Of a stretch of DNA of 6,737 bases, positions 1-6,117 are shown in pieces (the stretch's first letter is position 1; each line of letters starts with the position of its first letter). The translations under genes were made by a program, and so were the position numbers. A model generated the notes under the pieces. It searched no databases, had not been told where the DNA came from, and saw only the letters and a list, made by a program, of their open reading frames with translations. The stretch comes from Caldisericota bacterium (GTDB lineage Bacteria; Caldisericota; Caldisericia; Caldisericales; Caldisericaceae), in NCBI GenBank assembly GCA_030642335.1, contig DAOWNX010000048.1:1-6737 (forward strand). The letters run 5' to 3'.

Positions 1-1109
1 AACTCAGGATAAAGCTTGGAGCGGATCCAACAGCACCAGACCTTCATCTCGGTCACTATATTGTACTGAGAAAGCTTAGAGATTTTCAAGAATTAGGGCA
101 TACAGTCGTATTCATTATAGGAGATTTTACAGCATTAATAGGCGACCCTTCCGGGCGCTCCAAAACACGCCCACCACTTTCCAAAGAACAGATAGAAGAA
201 AATGCAAAAACATATTTTGAACAAGTATTTAAAATTCTTGATAAGGATAAAACAGAAATTCGTTTTAATTCCGAATGGCTATCAAAAATCTCACTTGAGC
301 AATGGATTCGTATCGCATCAAAATTCACTATTGCAAGAATTTTGGAAAGAGATGATTTCTTAACAAGATATGAAACAGGTATCCCTATTTTCTTTCACGA
401 GTTCTTCTATCCGGTAATGCAAGCATATGATTCTGTTGCTATAAAAGCAGACATAGAACTGGGAGGAACTGACCAAAAATTTAATTTACTGATGGGCCGA
501 AAATTACAAGAATCAATGAATATGGCACCACAAATCGCAATCATTATGCCAATCTTAAGGGGAACAGACGGAATAAAAAAAATGAGCAAAAGTCTCAAGA
601 ATTATATAGGAATAACAGAAGAACCTGGTACAATGTTTGGAAAAGTGATGTCCATACCAGACACATTAATATCAGAATATTATTCTCTTATCCTGCAGAA
701 ACCAGAAAAGGAATCAAAAGAAATAGATAAAATTATACAAGATGGAAAAGAAAATCCAATGAAGTTAAAGATGCGGCTTGCAAAAGAAATTGTAACCTTA
801 TTTCACTCACAAAAAGATGCAAGCATAGCAGAAGAAAATTTTAAAAATATCTTCAGCAAAAAAGAAATGCCAAAAAATATGGAAGAACTCGATGTATCAA
901 AATTCATTCGAGATGGCAAAGTAAACATTGCCGAAATGCTTAACGAAAAAGGTTTTGTAAAATCAAAATCAGATGCAAAAAGACTTATCCAGCAGGGAGG
1001 AATACAAATAAACGGAGAAAAAATAAAGGACTTTAAAAACCCGATACCATTAAAAAAAGGAGACGTAATAAAAGTAGGCAAATTAAAATTTTTCAGGATC
1101 ACAGTATAA
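1..1109 (+). CDS. tyrS: Tyrosyl-tRNA synthetase, KMSKS-type, 5'-truncated by window edge
   Basis: Cytoplasmic class I synthetase that activates tyrosine with ATP and charges tRNA-Tyr. The frame is open from base 3 to the TAA at 1107-1109 (368 codons visible). The start lies left of the window; a family length of about 400 suggests roughly 30-35 residues are missing. A TTG at 342 is an internal Leu codon, not a start. Visible parts: GADPTAPDLHLGH with the class I HIGH motif as HLGH (45-56); IGDFTALIGDPSGR; the Tyr-recognition region around GGTDQKFNLLMGR; KMSKS (579-593); and a C-terminal S4 RNA-binding domain over roughly the last 60 residues (DAKRLIQQGGIQINGEKI). KMSKS rather than KFGKT places it in the TyrZ-like (type 2) subfamily. 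All catalytic signatures in view are intact. It is followed by hisS after 77 nt. Confidence 0.97.
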   Translation, partial: LRIKLGADPTAPDLHLGHYIVLRKLRDFQELGHTVVFIIGDFTALIGDPSGRSKTRPPLSKEQIEENAKTYFEQVFKILDKDKTEIRFNSEWLSKISLEQWIRIASKFTIARILERDDFLTRYETGIPIFFHEFFYPVMQAYDSVAIKADIELGGTDQKFNLLMGRKLQESMNMAPQIAIIMPILRGTDGIKKMSKSLKNYIGITEEPGTMFGKVMSIPDTLISEYYSLILQKPEKESKEIDKIIQDGKENPMKLKMRLAKEIVTLFHSQKDASIAEENFKNIFSKKEMPKNMEELDVSKFIRDGKVNIAEMLNEKGFVKSKSDAKRLIQQGGIQINGEKIKDFKNPIPLKKGDVIKVGKLKFFRITV

Positions 1110-1158
1110 ACAAACTAATTCACTATTTTTACATAATTTTAATTTACAAAAGAAATGA

Positions 1159-1164
1159 TAAAAT
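1159..1164 (+). promoter_or_regulatory. Possible -10 element upstream of hisS (weak)
   Basis: TAAAAT lies 23 nt before the hisS ATG in the very AT-rich 77-nt tyrS-hisS gap. Only a poor -35 (TTTTAA, 1137-1142, 16-nt spacer) can be paired with it. It would give a very short leader that still contains the RBS. In sequence this AT-rich such a match is cheap, and hisS may simply be transcribed from upstream with tyrS. Confidence 0.22.
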
Positions 1165-1173
1165 AACATCGTA

Positions 1174-1180
1174 AAAGGAG
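1174..1180 (+). promoter_or_regulatory. Ribosome binding site of hisS
   Basis: AAAGGAG followed by a 6-nt spacer before ATG 1187. It fixes the hisS start: no alternative in-frame start with a comparable site lies upstream. Confidence 0.85.
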
Positions 1181-1186
1181 AAATTT

Positions 1187-2449
1187 ATGATTAAAACAGT
1201 AAAAGGCTGCAAAGATACATACGGAAAAGATATTAAGCTCTTTCGGTATAGCAAAAGAGTTTTGTCAAAAACCGCAGAACAATACGGTTATACAGAAATG
1301 GTAACGCCTATTATTGAGTACACAGAGCTCTTTCAACGTTCAGTTGGGCAAGATACTGATATCGTAGAAAAAGAAATGTATACATTTAAAGATAAAGGCG
1401 GAAGGAGTCTTACTTTGAGGCCTGAAATTACTGCATCTATAGCAAGAAGTTACGTTGAACATCACTTTGAAACCATACCTTCTCCGCTAAGATTGTATTA
1501 TATAGGCCCATGTTTTAGATATGAAAAACCACAAAAAGGCAGATACAGAGAATTCTATCAATTCGGAGTAGAGGCCATTGGTGACATTTCGCCACTACTT
1601 GATGCGGAAGTAATCTCGCTCGCATTTACCATAGCAAAACGATTCTCCCTTAAGGAAATAAAAGTTAAATTAAATAGTATAGGCTGCAAAAAATGTAGGC
1701 CATTATATAAAGATGCATTAAAAAATGCACTTAAACCACACTACGATAAACTCTGTGACAATTGCAAAAAAAGATTTTACACCAATCCATTGCGCATTCT
1801 CGACTGTAAAAAAGAAAGTGATGAACTAAAAAAATCACTTCCGAAAATTGCTGATTATTTATGCGAAGAATGCAAGGAACATCTTAATACAGTAAAAAAA
1901 CATTTAACATTAATGGATATTCCATTTGAACTGGATAACAGTCTTGTGAGAGGCCTTGACTACTATACAAAAACAGTATTTGAAGTTGTCTCAACGAATC
2001 TCGGCGCACAAAATGCACTACTCGGAGGCGGCCGATATGATTACCTCATCGAAGAGCTGGGAGGACGCCATGTGCCAGCGGTGGGCTTCGCAATGGGTAT
2101 TGAACGACTTATAACAATTTTAGAAGCAGAGAAGAAAACAGTTGAAAAACAACTTACAATATATATATCATATCAAGAAAATGCTCTAAAAGAAGCAATA
2201 GACATTGCAAACATATTGCGTGATAACGGTTTTATTGTACTAATGGACACAAAAGGCGGAAACTTCAAAAAACAACTTGAAAGAAGCGCAAAACAACATT
2301 CCCTCTACACAATTATTATTGGCGAAGAAGAAAAAGAAAAAAGAGTCCTGCAAATTAAAAACATGGAAACAAAAGAACAAAAAGAAATACCATCAGATCA
2401 AATTATAACATTCCTTAAAAATCACACAGAGGGAGAAAAAAATGCTTAA
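1187..2449 (+). CDS. hisS: Histidyl-tRNA synthetase
   Basis: Class II synthetase that activates histidine and charges tRNA-His; cytoplasmic homodimer in the known family. At 420 aa it is full length. Motif 1 region around residues 34-44 (P41); LRPE at 77-80; motif 2 FRYEKPQKGRYREF about 110-123; the HisRS-specific RGLDYY at 255-260 with catalytic Arg255; motif 3 with GGGRYD (280-285) and GIERL (304-308); anticodon-binding domain about 325-415. The insertion domain carries CxxC pairs at 167/170, 190/193 and 226/229 plus C207, a pattern common in many bacterial HisRS. The N-terminal signature reads KGCKDTYG instead of the usual GTKDILP type, a mild divergence. The start has a strong Shine-Dalgarno. 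The stop lies inside the aspS start region (8-nt overlap), indicating a coupled hisS-aspS operon. Confidence 0.98.
   Translation: MIKTVKGCKDTYGKDIKLFRYSKRVLSKTAEQYGYTEMVTPIIEYTELFQRSVGQDTDIVEKEMYTFKDKGGRSLTLRPEITASIARSYVEHHFETIPSPLRLYYIGPCFRYEKPQKGRYREFYQFGVEAIGDISPLLDAEVISLAFTIAKRFSLKEIKVKLNSIGCKKCRPLYKDALKNALKPHYDKLCDNCKKRFYTNPLRILDCKKESDELKKSLPKIADYLCEECKEHLNTVKKHLTLMDIPFELDNSLVRGLDYYTKTVFEVVSTNLGAQNALLGGGRYDYLIEELGGRHVPAVGFAMGIERLITILEAEKKTVEKQLTIYISYQENALKEAIDIANILRDNGFIVLMDTKGGNFKKQLERSAKQHSLYTIIIGEEEKEKRVLQIKNMETKEQKEIPSDQIITFLKNHTEGEKNA
2428..2435 (+). promoter_or_regulatory. Ribosome binding site of aspS inside the hisS 3' end
   Basis: AGAGGGAG with a 6-nt spacer to ATG 2442, lying within the last hisS codons. 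Together with the 8-nt gene overlap it supports translational coupling and the chosen aspS start. Confidence 0.8.
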
Positions 2450-4193
2450 AAGAACAATAAACTGTGCAAATATAACAGAAAAAGAAATAGGAAACAGTGT
2501 AATCGTCAATGGCTGGATACAAAAAAAAAGAAACCTTGGTGGACTCCTTTTTTTAGATATTAGAGACAGGTCTGGAATTGTCCAGATCGTTCTAAACCCC
2601 GATAAAGTAAACAAAGCGCTGTTCAAAAAATTCCAAACACTGAAAACGGAATCAGTAGTAGGAATTAAGGGTACAGTTAAAAAACGTGAAACAGAAAATC
2701 CAAATCTTAAAACAGGAAAAATAGAAATCGAGATAGAAACTGCAGAAATTTTTTCAGAAGCAGAAGATCTTCCTTTTAATCCATTTGTTGGACAGGATGT
2801 TGATGAAATAGTAAGATTAAGATACAGATATCTTGATCTGAGAAAAACAGAAATAAGAAAAATCTTTGAATTAAGAGCAAAAGTAGTTCAAAGCATCAGA
2901 AACTATTTAATTCAAAAAGATTTCATAGATGTTGAGACACCAATTCTCACAAAAAGCACACCGGAAGGGGCAAGAGATTTTATCGTCCCATCCAGATTGA
3001 ACAAAGGAAAATCCTATGCACTTCCACAATCTCCTCAGCTCTTCAAGCAAATCCTTATGGTAGGAGGTTTTGAAAAATATTTTCAGATTGCACGGTGTTT
3101 CAGAGATGAAGATTTAAGACAGGATAGACAGCCGGAATTCACACAAATTGATATTGAAATGTCGTTTGTAGACCAAGAGGATATAATGCTCCTTACCGAA
3201 GGTATGTACAAAAAAATGTTTAAAGATGTGCTGGATACGGACATTGTCACTCCGTTTCCACGGATAAAATATACTGAAGCAATGCTCCGTTACGGCTCTG
3301 ACAAACCAGACACACGTTTTACAATGGAGATAAAAGATCTAACAAATTTCTTTAAAGAAAGCAAGTTTAATTTAATTAAAAACAGTATAGAAAAAGGACA
3401 AAAAATTCTTGCATTGTTTGTACCCGGTGGTGCAACACTTTCAAGAAAAGAAATTGATACCCTGAAAGAAGAGATAAAAGAACAAGGAGTAGCAGGATTC
3501 TTAGAGTTTAAAATAAATGAAGGAATATCTTCCTCCTATGCAAAATACCTTAACAAAACAGAAAAAGAAATACTTCTTAAAAATAGTAAAAATAATGATA
3601 TTGCGCTACTCTTTATTGTAAATAAAGAAAACGGATTTGAAATGGTAGGAAAAATCAGACTTTTCCTTGCAAGAAAATTTGATCTCATTCCAAAAGAAAA
3701 ATGGGACTTTATATGGATCACAGATTTCCCATTTTTTTCATTTAATAAAGAAGAAAATCGATATGAAACAGAACATCACCCCTTTACTATGCCAAACCCT
3801 GAAGAATTAGACAAAATAAATGAAGACAAAGACAACCTTCATGCCCTTGCTTACGATTTAGCCTTAAATGGTAATGAAATAGGGGGAGGAAGTATCAGAA
3901 TTCACAATCCAGTCCTTCAAAAACGAATCTTTAATGCAATAGGGTTGACAGAACAAGAAGCAGAAAATAAATTTGGCTTTCTCCTCAAAGCACTTAAACT
4001 GGGAGCCCCTCCACATGGAGGTATTGCTTTTGGCCTTGACAGACTTGTATGGATTATGAGTAACGCAAAAAGTTTAAGAGATGTAATTGCTTTTCCTAAA
4101 ACGACAGCAGGAGTATCTCCTCTGACAGATGCACCCAACAAAATCAAAAAAGAACAGCTAGATGATCTTGATATTCAGATTAAAAAAAGATAG
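2442..4193 (+). CDS. aspS: Aspartyl-tRNA synthetase, bacterial type
   Basis: Class IIb synthetase that activates aspartate and charges tRNA-Asp in the cytoplasm. At 583 aa it has normal length for the bacterial type, which carries the GAD insertion. Order: OB-fold anticodon-binding domain about 1-110 (GWIQKKRNLGG); motif 1 around FIDVETP (161-167); flipping loop STPEGARDF (172-180); QSPQ (196-199); motif 2 FRDEDLRQDRQPEFTQ (220-235); GAD-type insertion about 290-420; HHPFTMP; motif 3 GIAFGLDRL (527-535); C-terminal FPKTTAG and SPLTDAP. No key residue is missing. Leu32 occupies the position that is Leu in the discriminating E. coli enzyme and His in the non-discriminating Pseudomonas enzyme, so discriminating behaviour is inferred only. 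It overlaps hisS by 8 nt and converges on the ROK gene. Confidence 0.98.
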   Translation: MLKRTINCANITEKEIGNSVIVNGWIQKKRNLGGLLFLDIRDRSGIVQIVLNPDKVNKALFKKFQTLKTESVVGIKGTVKKRETENPNLKTGKIEIEIETAEIFSEAEDLPFNPFVGQDVDEIVRLRYRYLDLRKTEIRKIFELRAKVVQSIRNYLIQKDFIDVETPILTKSTPEGARDFIVPSRLNKGKSYALPQSPQLFKQILMVGGFEKYFQIARCFRDEDLRQDRQPEFTQIDIEMSFVDQEDIMLLTEGMYKKMFKDVLDTDIVTPFPRIKYTEAMLRYGSDKPDTRFTMEIKDLTNFFKESKFNLIKNSIEKGQKILALFVPGGATLSRKEIDTLKEEIKEQGVAGFLEFKINEGISSSYAKYLNKTEKEILLKNSKNNDIALLFIVNKENGFEMVGKIRLFLARKFDLIPKEKWDFIWITDFPFFSFNKEENRYETEHHPFTMPNPEELDKINEDKDNLHALAYDLALNGNEIGGGSIRIHNPVLQKRIFNAIGLTEQEAENKFGFLLKALKLGAPPHGGIAFGLDRLVWIMSNAKSLRDVIAFPKTTAGVSPLTDAPNKIKKEQLDDLDIQIKKR

Positions 4194-4210
4194 AGTAATT
4201 GAACTGAAGT

Positions 4211-4267
4211 AAAAAAAAGAAGCAGGCCATAGAATGACCATTTTTTAATCGCTCCGCAGGCCTGCTT
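4211..4267 (-). terminator. Intrinsic terminator of the ROK gene
   Basis: A perfect 9-bp inverted repeat (AAGCAGGCC at 4220-4228, GGCCTGCTT at 4259-4267) encloses a 30-nt loop. Read on the minus strand, the hairpin is followed by C and then eight Us (A-tract 4211-4218), starting 12 nt after the ROK stop codon. On the plus strand the hairpin is followed by ATACAAGG, with no U-tract, so it should not terminate aspS efficiently. The long loop is unusual. Confidence 0.72.
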
Positions 4268-4279
4268 ATACAAGGAGAA

Positions 4280-5452
4280 TTACCGAAGAAATTCGTACGG
4301 TTTTTCTAAAAATCTTTCAAGAATCATCGTTATAGCCCCTAAAAGACAATTATTCCCGGTTAACCTTGAATTTACAATAGGAATTTTTTTTCCTACTCCA
4401 TAAAATGAACGCTCTTCCACTACATTTTTTATTGGGTCAATAATTGCCTTGCCCAATGATGTAACAGGACCAGAAACAATAATTTTCTGTGGAACAAGAA
4501 GATTTACCACATTGACCAGTACATACCCTATAAGTTCAGCTTTTTCTTCTAATACAGCAAGCACTTTTTTATCTCCATCCTTCACAAGTTTTTTAAGCTG
4601 TTTAAGAGAAACTTTTCTCCCATAAAATTTAGAAATATCAGAAAAAATCCCCTCTAAACCTGCATACAATTCTACACATCCCCTGTTACCGCAATCACAT
4701 AGATTTCCTGTCCTTCGATCAATAGAAGTATGCCCGATCTCTCCAGAGACACCAAAATTTCCTGTATACAGCTTATTTTCTAAAACAATTCCTAAACCAA
4801 TACCGTAACCTAAATGAAGTAATACAAAATCAGATATATTTTTGCCCTCTCCAAAATATTTTTCCCCTACTGCCTCTGCATTTGCATCATTGACAATAAT
4901 CGTACAAAGCTCAAACTCTTTAACTAAGATTTCTCTTACAGGAAGATTTTTTACTTTTGGGAAATGAGGAATTCTGATAATCGTTCCTTGCTTGTCATCA
5001 ATCATTCCTGGAGAAGAAAACCCTATCCCTAATATCTTATCCTTTCCAAAACGGCTAATAAATGAAGATATCATCTTACTAATCTTATCCATATCTTTTT
5101 TAGAAAATGAAGCACTGTCCACTGGGATAGATGCTTCTTCCACAACTTCTCCCACAAGATTAAGCACAGCACCTTTAACGTGAAGATAAGAAAAATCAAT
5201 CCCCACTATATAAAACGCATCTTTATTAAAATAAAGACCTATTGGCTTTCTTCCTATATTATCGCTCTCGCTCTTTTTTTCGTCTATCAAATTATTGCCA
5301 ATTAAAAAAGAAATAAGTCGAGAAATAGTGGGAGGAGTTAGCTTTGTAATACGCACTATACCTGCCCGAGATATCCCAGGGTGATCACGAACCAGTTTTA
5401 AAACTACTGATGTATTCTCTTCTTTTAAGCTTCTCTGGTTTTTACCTTTCAT
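4280..5452 (-). CDS. ROK-family transcriptional regulator (NagC/Mlc/XylR type)
   Basis: 390 aa, normal for ROK repressors. A winged helix-turn-helix lies at about 15-75: ISRAGIVRITKLTPPTISRL at 27-46 is the HTH, and GRKPIGLYF at 67-75 the wing. The ROK sugar-kinase-like fold follows. Sugar-pocket residues are present: N188-D189, E238, H241, E261. The ROK zinc site is complete (H241, C252, C254, C259 in CDCGNRGC). The N-terminal phosphate loop reads GIDFSYLH instead of the DxGGT of ROK kinases, favouring a repressor over a kinase. The likely role is binding DNA and releasing it on binding a sugar or sugar phosphate; the ligand cannot be told. The start is set by GAGGAGG with a 6-nt spacer. It ends at its own terminator. 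The only carbohydrate-related neighbour is the upstream GH57 fragment. Specificity is unknown. Confidence 0.93.
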   Translation of the reverse strand: MKGKNQRSLKEENTSVVLKLVRDHPGISRAGIVRITKLTPPTISRLISFLIGNNLIDEKKSESDNIGRKPIGLYFNKDAFYIVGIDFSYLHVKGAVLNLVGEVVEEASIPVDSASFSKKDMDKISKMISSFISRFGKDKILGIGFSSPGMIDDKQGTIIRIPHFPKVKNLPVREILVKEFELCTIIVNDANAEAVGEKYFGEGKNISDFVLLHLGYGIGLGIVLENKLYTGNFGVSGEIGHTSIDRRTGNLCDCGNRGCVELYAGLEGIFSDISKFYGRKVSLKQLKKLVKDGDKKVLAVLEEKAELIGYVLVNVVNLLVPQKIIVSGPVTSLGKAIIDPIKNVVEERSFYGVGKKIPIVNSRLTGNNCLLGAITMILERFLEKPYEFLR

Positions 5453-5458
5453 TTTTAA

Positions 5459-5465
5459 CCTCCTC
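5459..5465 (-). promoter_or_regulatory. Ribosome binding site of the ROK gene
   Basis: GAGGAGG on the minus strand, 6 nt before the ATG at 5452-5450. This near-perfect anti-SD match is the strongest in the window and decides the start. Confidence 0.88.
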
Positions 5466-5476
5466 GTTTATTTGTA

Positions 5477-5700
5477 TCAAGGCTCGTATTCCAACTGAGC
5501 AACAAATTTATCAACAGTATAATCTAATCGAAATACATATGCAATTGATTTTAATGGCAAAATTGGGTATACCGAAGGAGAAAACTTCTTACGTCAGGAG
5601 AACCAGGATAAAGAGGGATTGCAGAGCCGTTCAATAATGATTTATTTTGTCCAACCCAATGTTTAAATTTATTCCCCATAAATTCTATAATTTTCTGAAA
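5477..5700 (-). pseudogene. Apparent decayed coding remnant between the GH57 fragment and the ROK gene
   Basis: No intact gene is present, but two minus-strand open stretches read like protein. One runs 5700-5551 (49 codons, internal ATG at 5679) and includes KHWVGQNK and LYPGSPDV. The other, in the lipoprotein's frame, runs from after a TGA (5596-5594) to the TGA at 5479-5477 (38 codons) and includes YPILPLKSIAYVFRLDYTVD. Joining them near 5593 with one frame change gives a continuous, plausible sequence. Neither has a Shine-Dalgarno. I do not recognise the family. They could be the eroded distal part of the GH57 gene after an internal deletion, a remnant of another gene, or chance. By hand count, 5551-5640 is about 41% G+C against about 31% for 5461-5550. 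Confidence 0.38.
5516..5544 (-). promoter_or_regulatory. Candidate sigma-70-like promoter for the ROK gene
   Basis: Minus strand TTGCAT (5544-5539), 17-nt spacer, TATACT (5521-5516). The -10 matches 5 of 6 consensus bases, the -35 only TTG. It would start transcription near 5509 and give a leader of about 57 nt. A direct repeat GTTG-8-GTTG lies just downstream; I see no convincing palindromic ROK operator. The element sits inside apparent remnant coding sequence, so it may be fortuitous. Confidence 0.35.
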
Positions 5701-6022
5701 TTATTCTTCTTTCATCATTTGCACCATTAATATAATCAGTAATTTGCTCAATTAGTGAACCAGATAGGTCAAAAGAAACTTTAACATCAGGATGCTGCGA
5801 TACAATATAAGGCATCCTGTAATAATCTTTTGCGCCGTGCAACCTTACCCATAAAAGAATATATTCCTGAGAAACAGGATTTTTATAAAACGACTGATGA
5901 TTATGCCACTTAATGATAATATTTAGTGACTTTCCTTTCGATTTGCAGGCAGAGAAAGAAAACAGAGAAAATAAAAAAACAAAAACAATCAAAAATACTA
6001 CTGTCTTTTTAGCCTTTCGCAT
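5669..6022 (-). CDS. Lipoprotein carrying only the N-terminal part of a GH57 glycoside hydrolase (truncated, probably a pseudogene)
   Basis: 117 aa. Residues 2-6 are basic (RKAKK) and 7-25 strongly hydrophobic. A lipobox-like FSAC ends at Cys26, so export and lipid attachment are expected. Residues 33-103 match the start of GH57 alpha-amylase/mannosidase-like enzymes: WHNHQSFYKNP (39-49), EYILLWVRLHGAKDYYRM (53-70), HPDVKVSFDLSGSLIEQITDY (77-97). GH57 enzymes run several hundred residues, with catalytic residues far downstream, so this product cannot be an active hydrolase. Family motifs are altered: HQP reads HQS, and the usual Pro before SL is Gly. The last ~14 residues (from E104) resemble nothing in the family and may be frameshifted. 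A good promoter and AAGGAG RBS (6034-6029, 6-nt spacer) precede the start. It may be a recent pseudogene or a retained short surface protein. Confidence 0.75.
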   Translation of the reverse strand: MRKAKKTVVFLIVFVFLFSLFSFSACKSKGKSLNIIIKWHNHQSFYKNPVSQEYILLWVRLHGAKDYYRMPYIVSQHPDVKVSFDLSGSLIEQITDYINGANDERRIISENYRIYGE

Positions 6023-6028
6023 CTTTCT

Positions 6029-6034
6029 CTCCTT
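6029..6034 (-). promoter_or_regulatory. Ribosome binding site of the GH57-like lipoprotein gene
   Basis: AAGGAG on the minus strand with a 6-nt spacer to the ATG at 6022-6020; fixes the start directly before the signal peptide. Confidence 0.8.
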
Positions 6035-6059
6035 AATTCTTTTTTATTGTAATTATCAA

Positions 6060-6087
6060 ATTATACTGGAATTTTACACATTTTCAA
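6060..6087 (-). promoter_or_regulatory. Sigma-70-like promoter of the GH57-like lipoprotein gene
   Basis: Minus strand TTGAAA (6087-6082), 16-nt spacer, perfect TATAAT (6065-6060). Predicted start near 6053, leader about 30 nt containing the RBS. It is the best promoter match in the window and lies between the tgt stop and the lipoprotein start. That suggests the lipoprotein gene was an independent unit rather than part of a tgt operon. Confidence 0.65.
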
Positions 6088-6117
6088 ATCTAACAAGTGG
6101 AAGCAAAATGTATTTAG

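Noticed and set aside
86..328. 80-codon minus-strand frame opposite tyrS.
   Set aside because: It lies antisense to conserved tyrS coding sequence and has no RBS or family features; the same applies to the other opposite-strand frames inside tyrS, hisS, aspS and the ROK gene.
1110..1186. T-box or other leader riboswitch upstream of hisS.
   Set aside because: The gap is only 77 nt, has no T-box sequence, no stem-loop and no terminator.
4220..4267. The stem-loop as a bidirectional terminator serving aspS.
   Set aside because: Plus-strand sequence after the stem is ATACAAGG, lacking a U-tract.
5566..5573. Perfect palindrome GGTATACC as a ROK operator.
   Set aside because: Only 8 bp, upstream of the candidate promoter, and unlike the longer AT-rich spaced palindromes bound by known ROK repressors.
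5553..5636. A 27-codon plus-strand frame beginning ATGGCA whose product (GIPKEKTSYVRRTR) resembles the N-terminus of ribosomal protein bL32 (rpmF).
   Set aside because: No Shine-Dalgarno precedes it, it stops before the zinc-ribbon half of bL32, and it is codon-aligned antisense to the 5700-5551 minus frame. Probably a chance resemblance.
5562..5660. 7-bp inverted repeat ATTGGGT / ACCCAAT bounding 99 bp, possible miniature transposable element.
   Set aside because: The repeat does not extend, no target-site duplication is visible, and a 7-bp match at this spacing is expected by chance.
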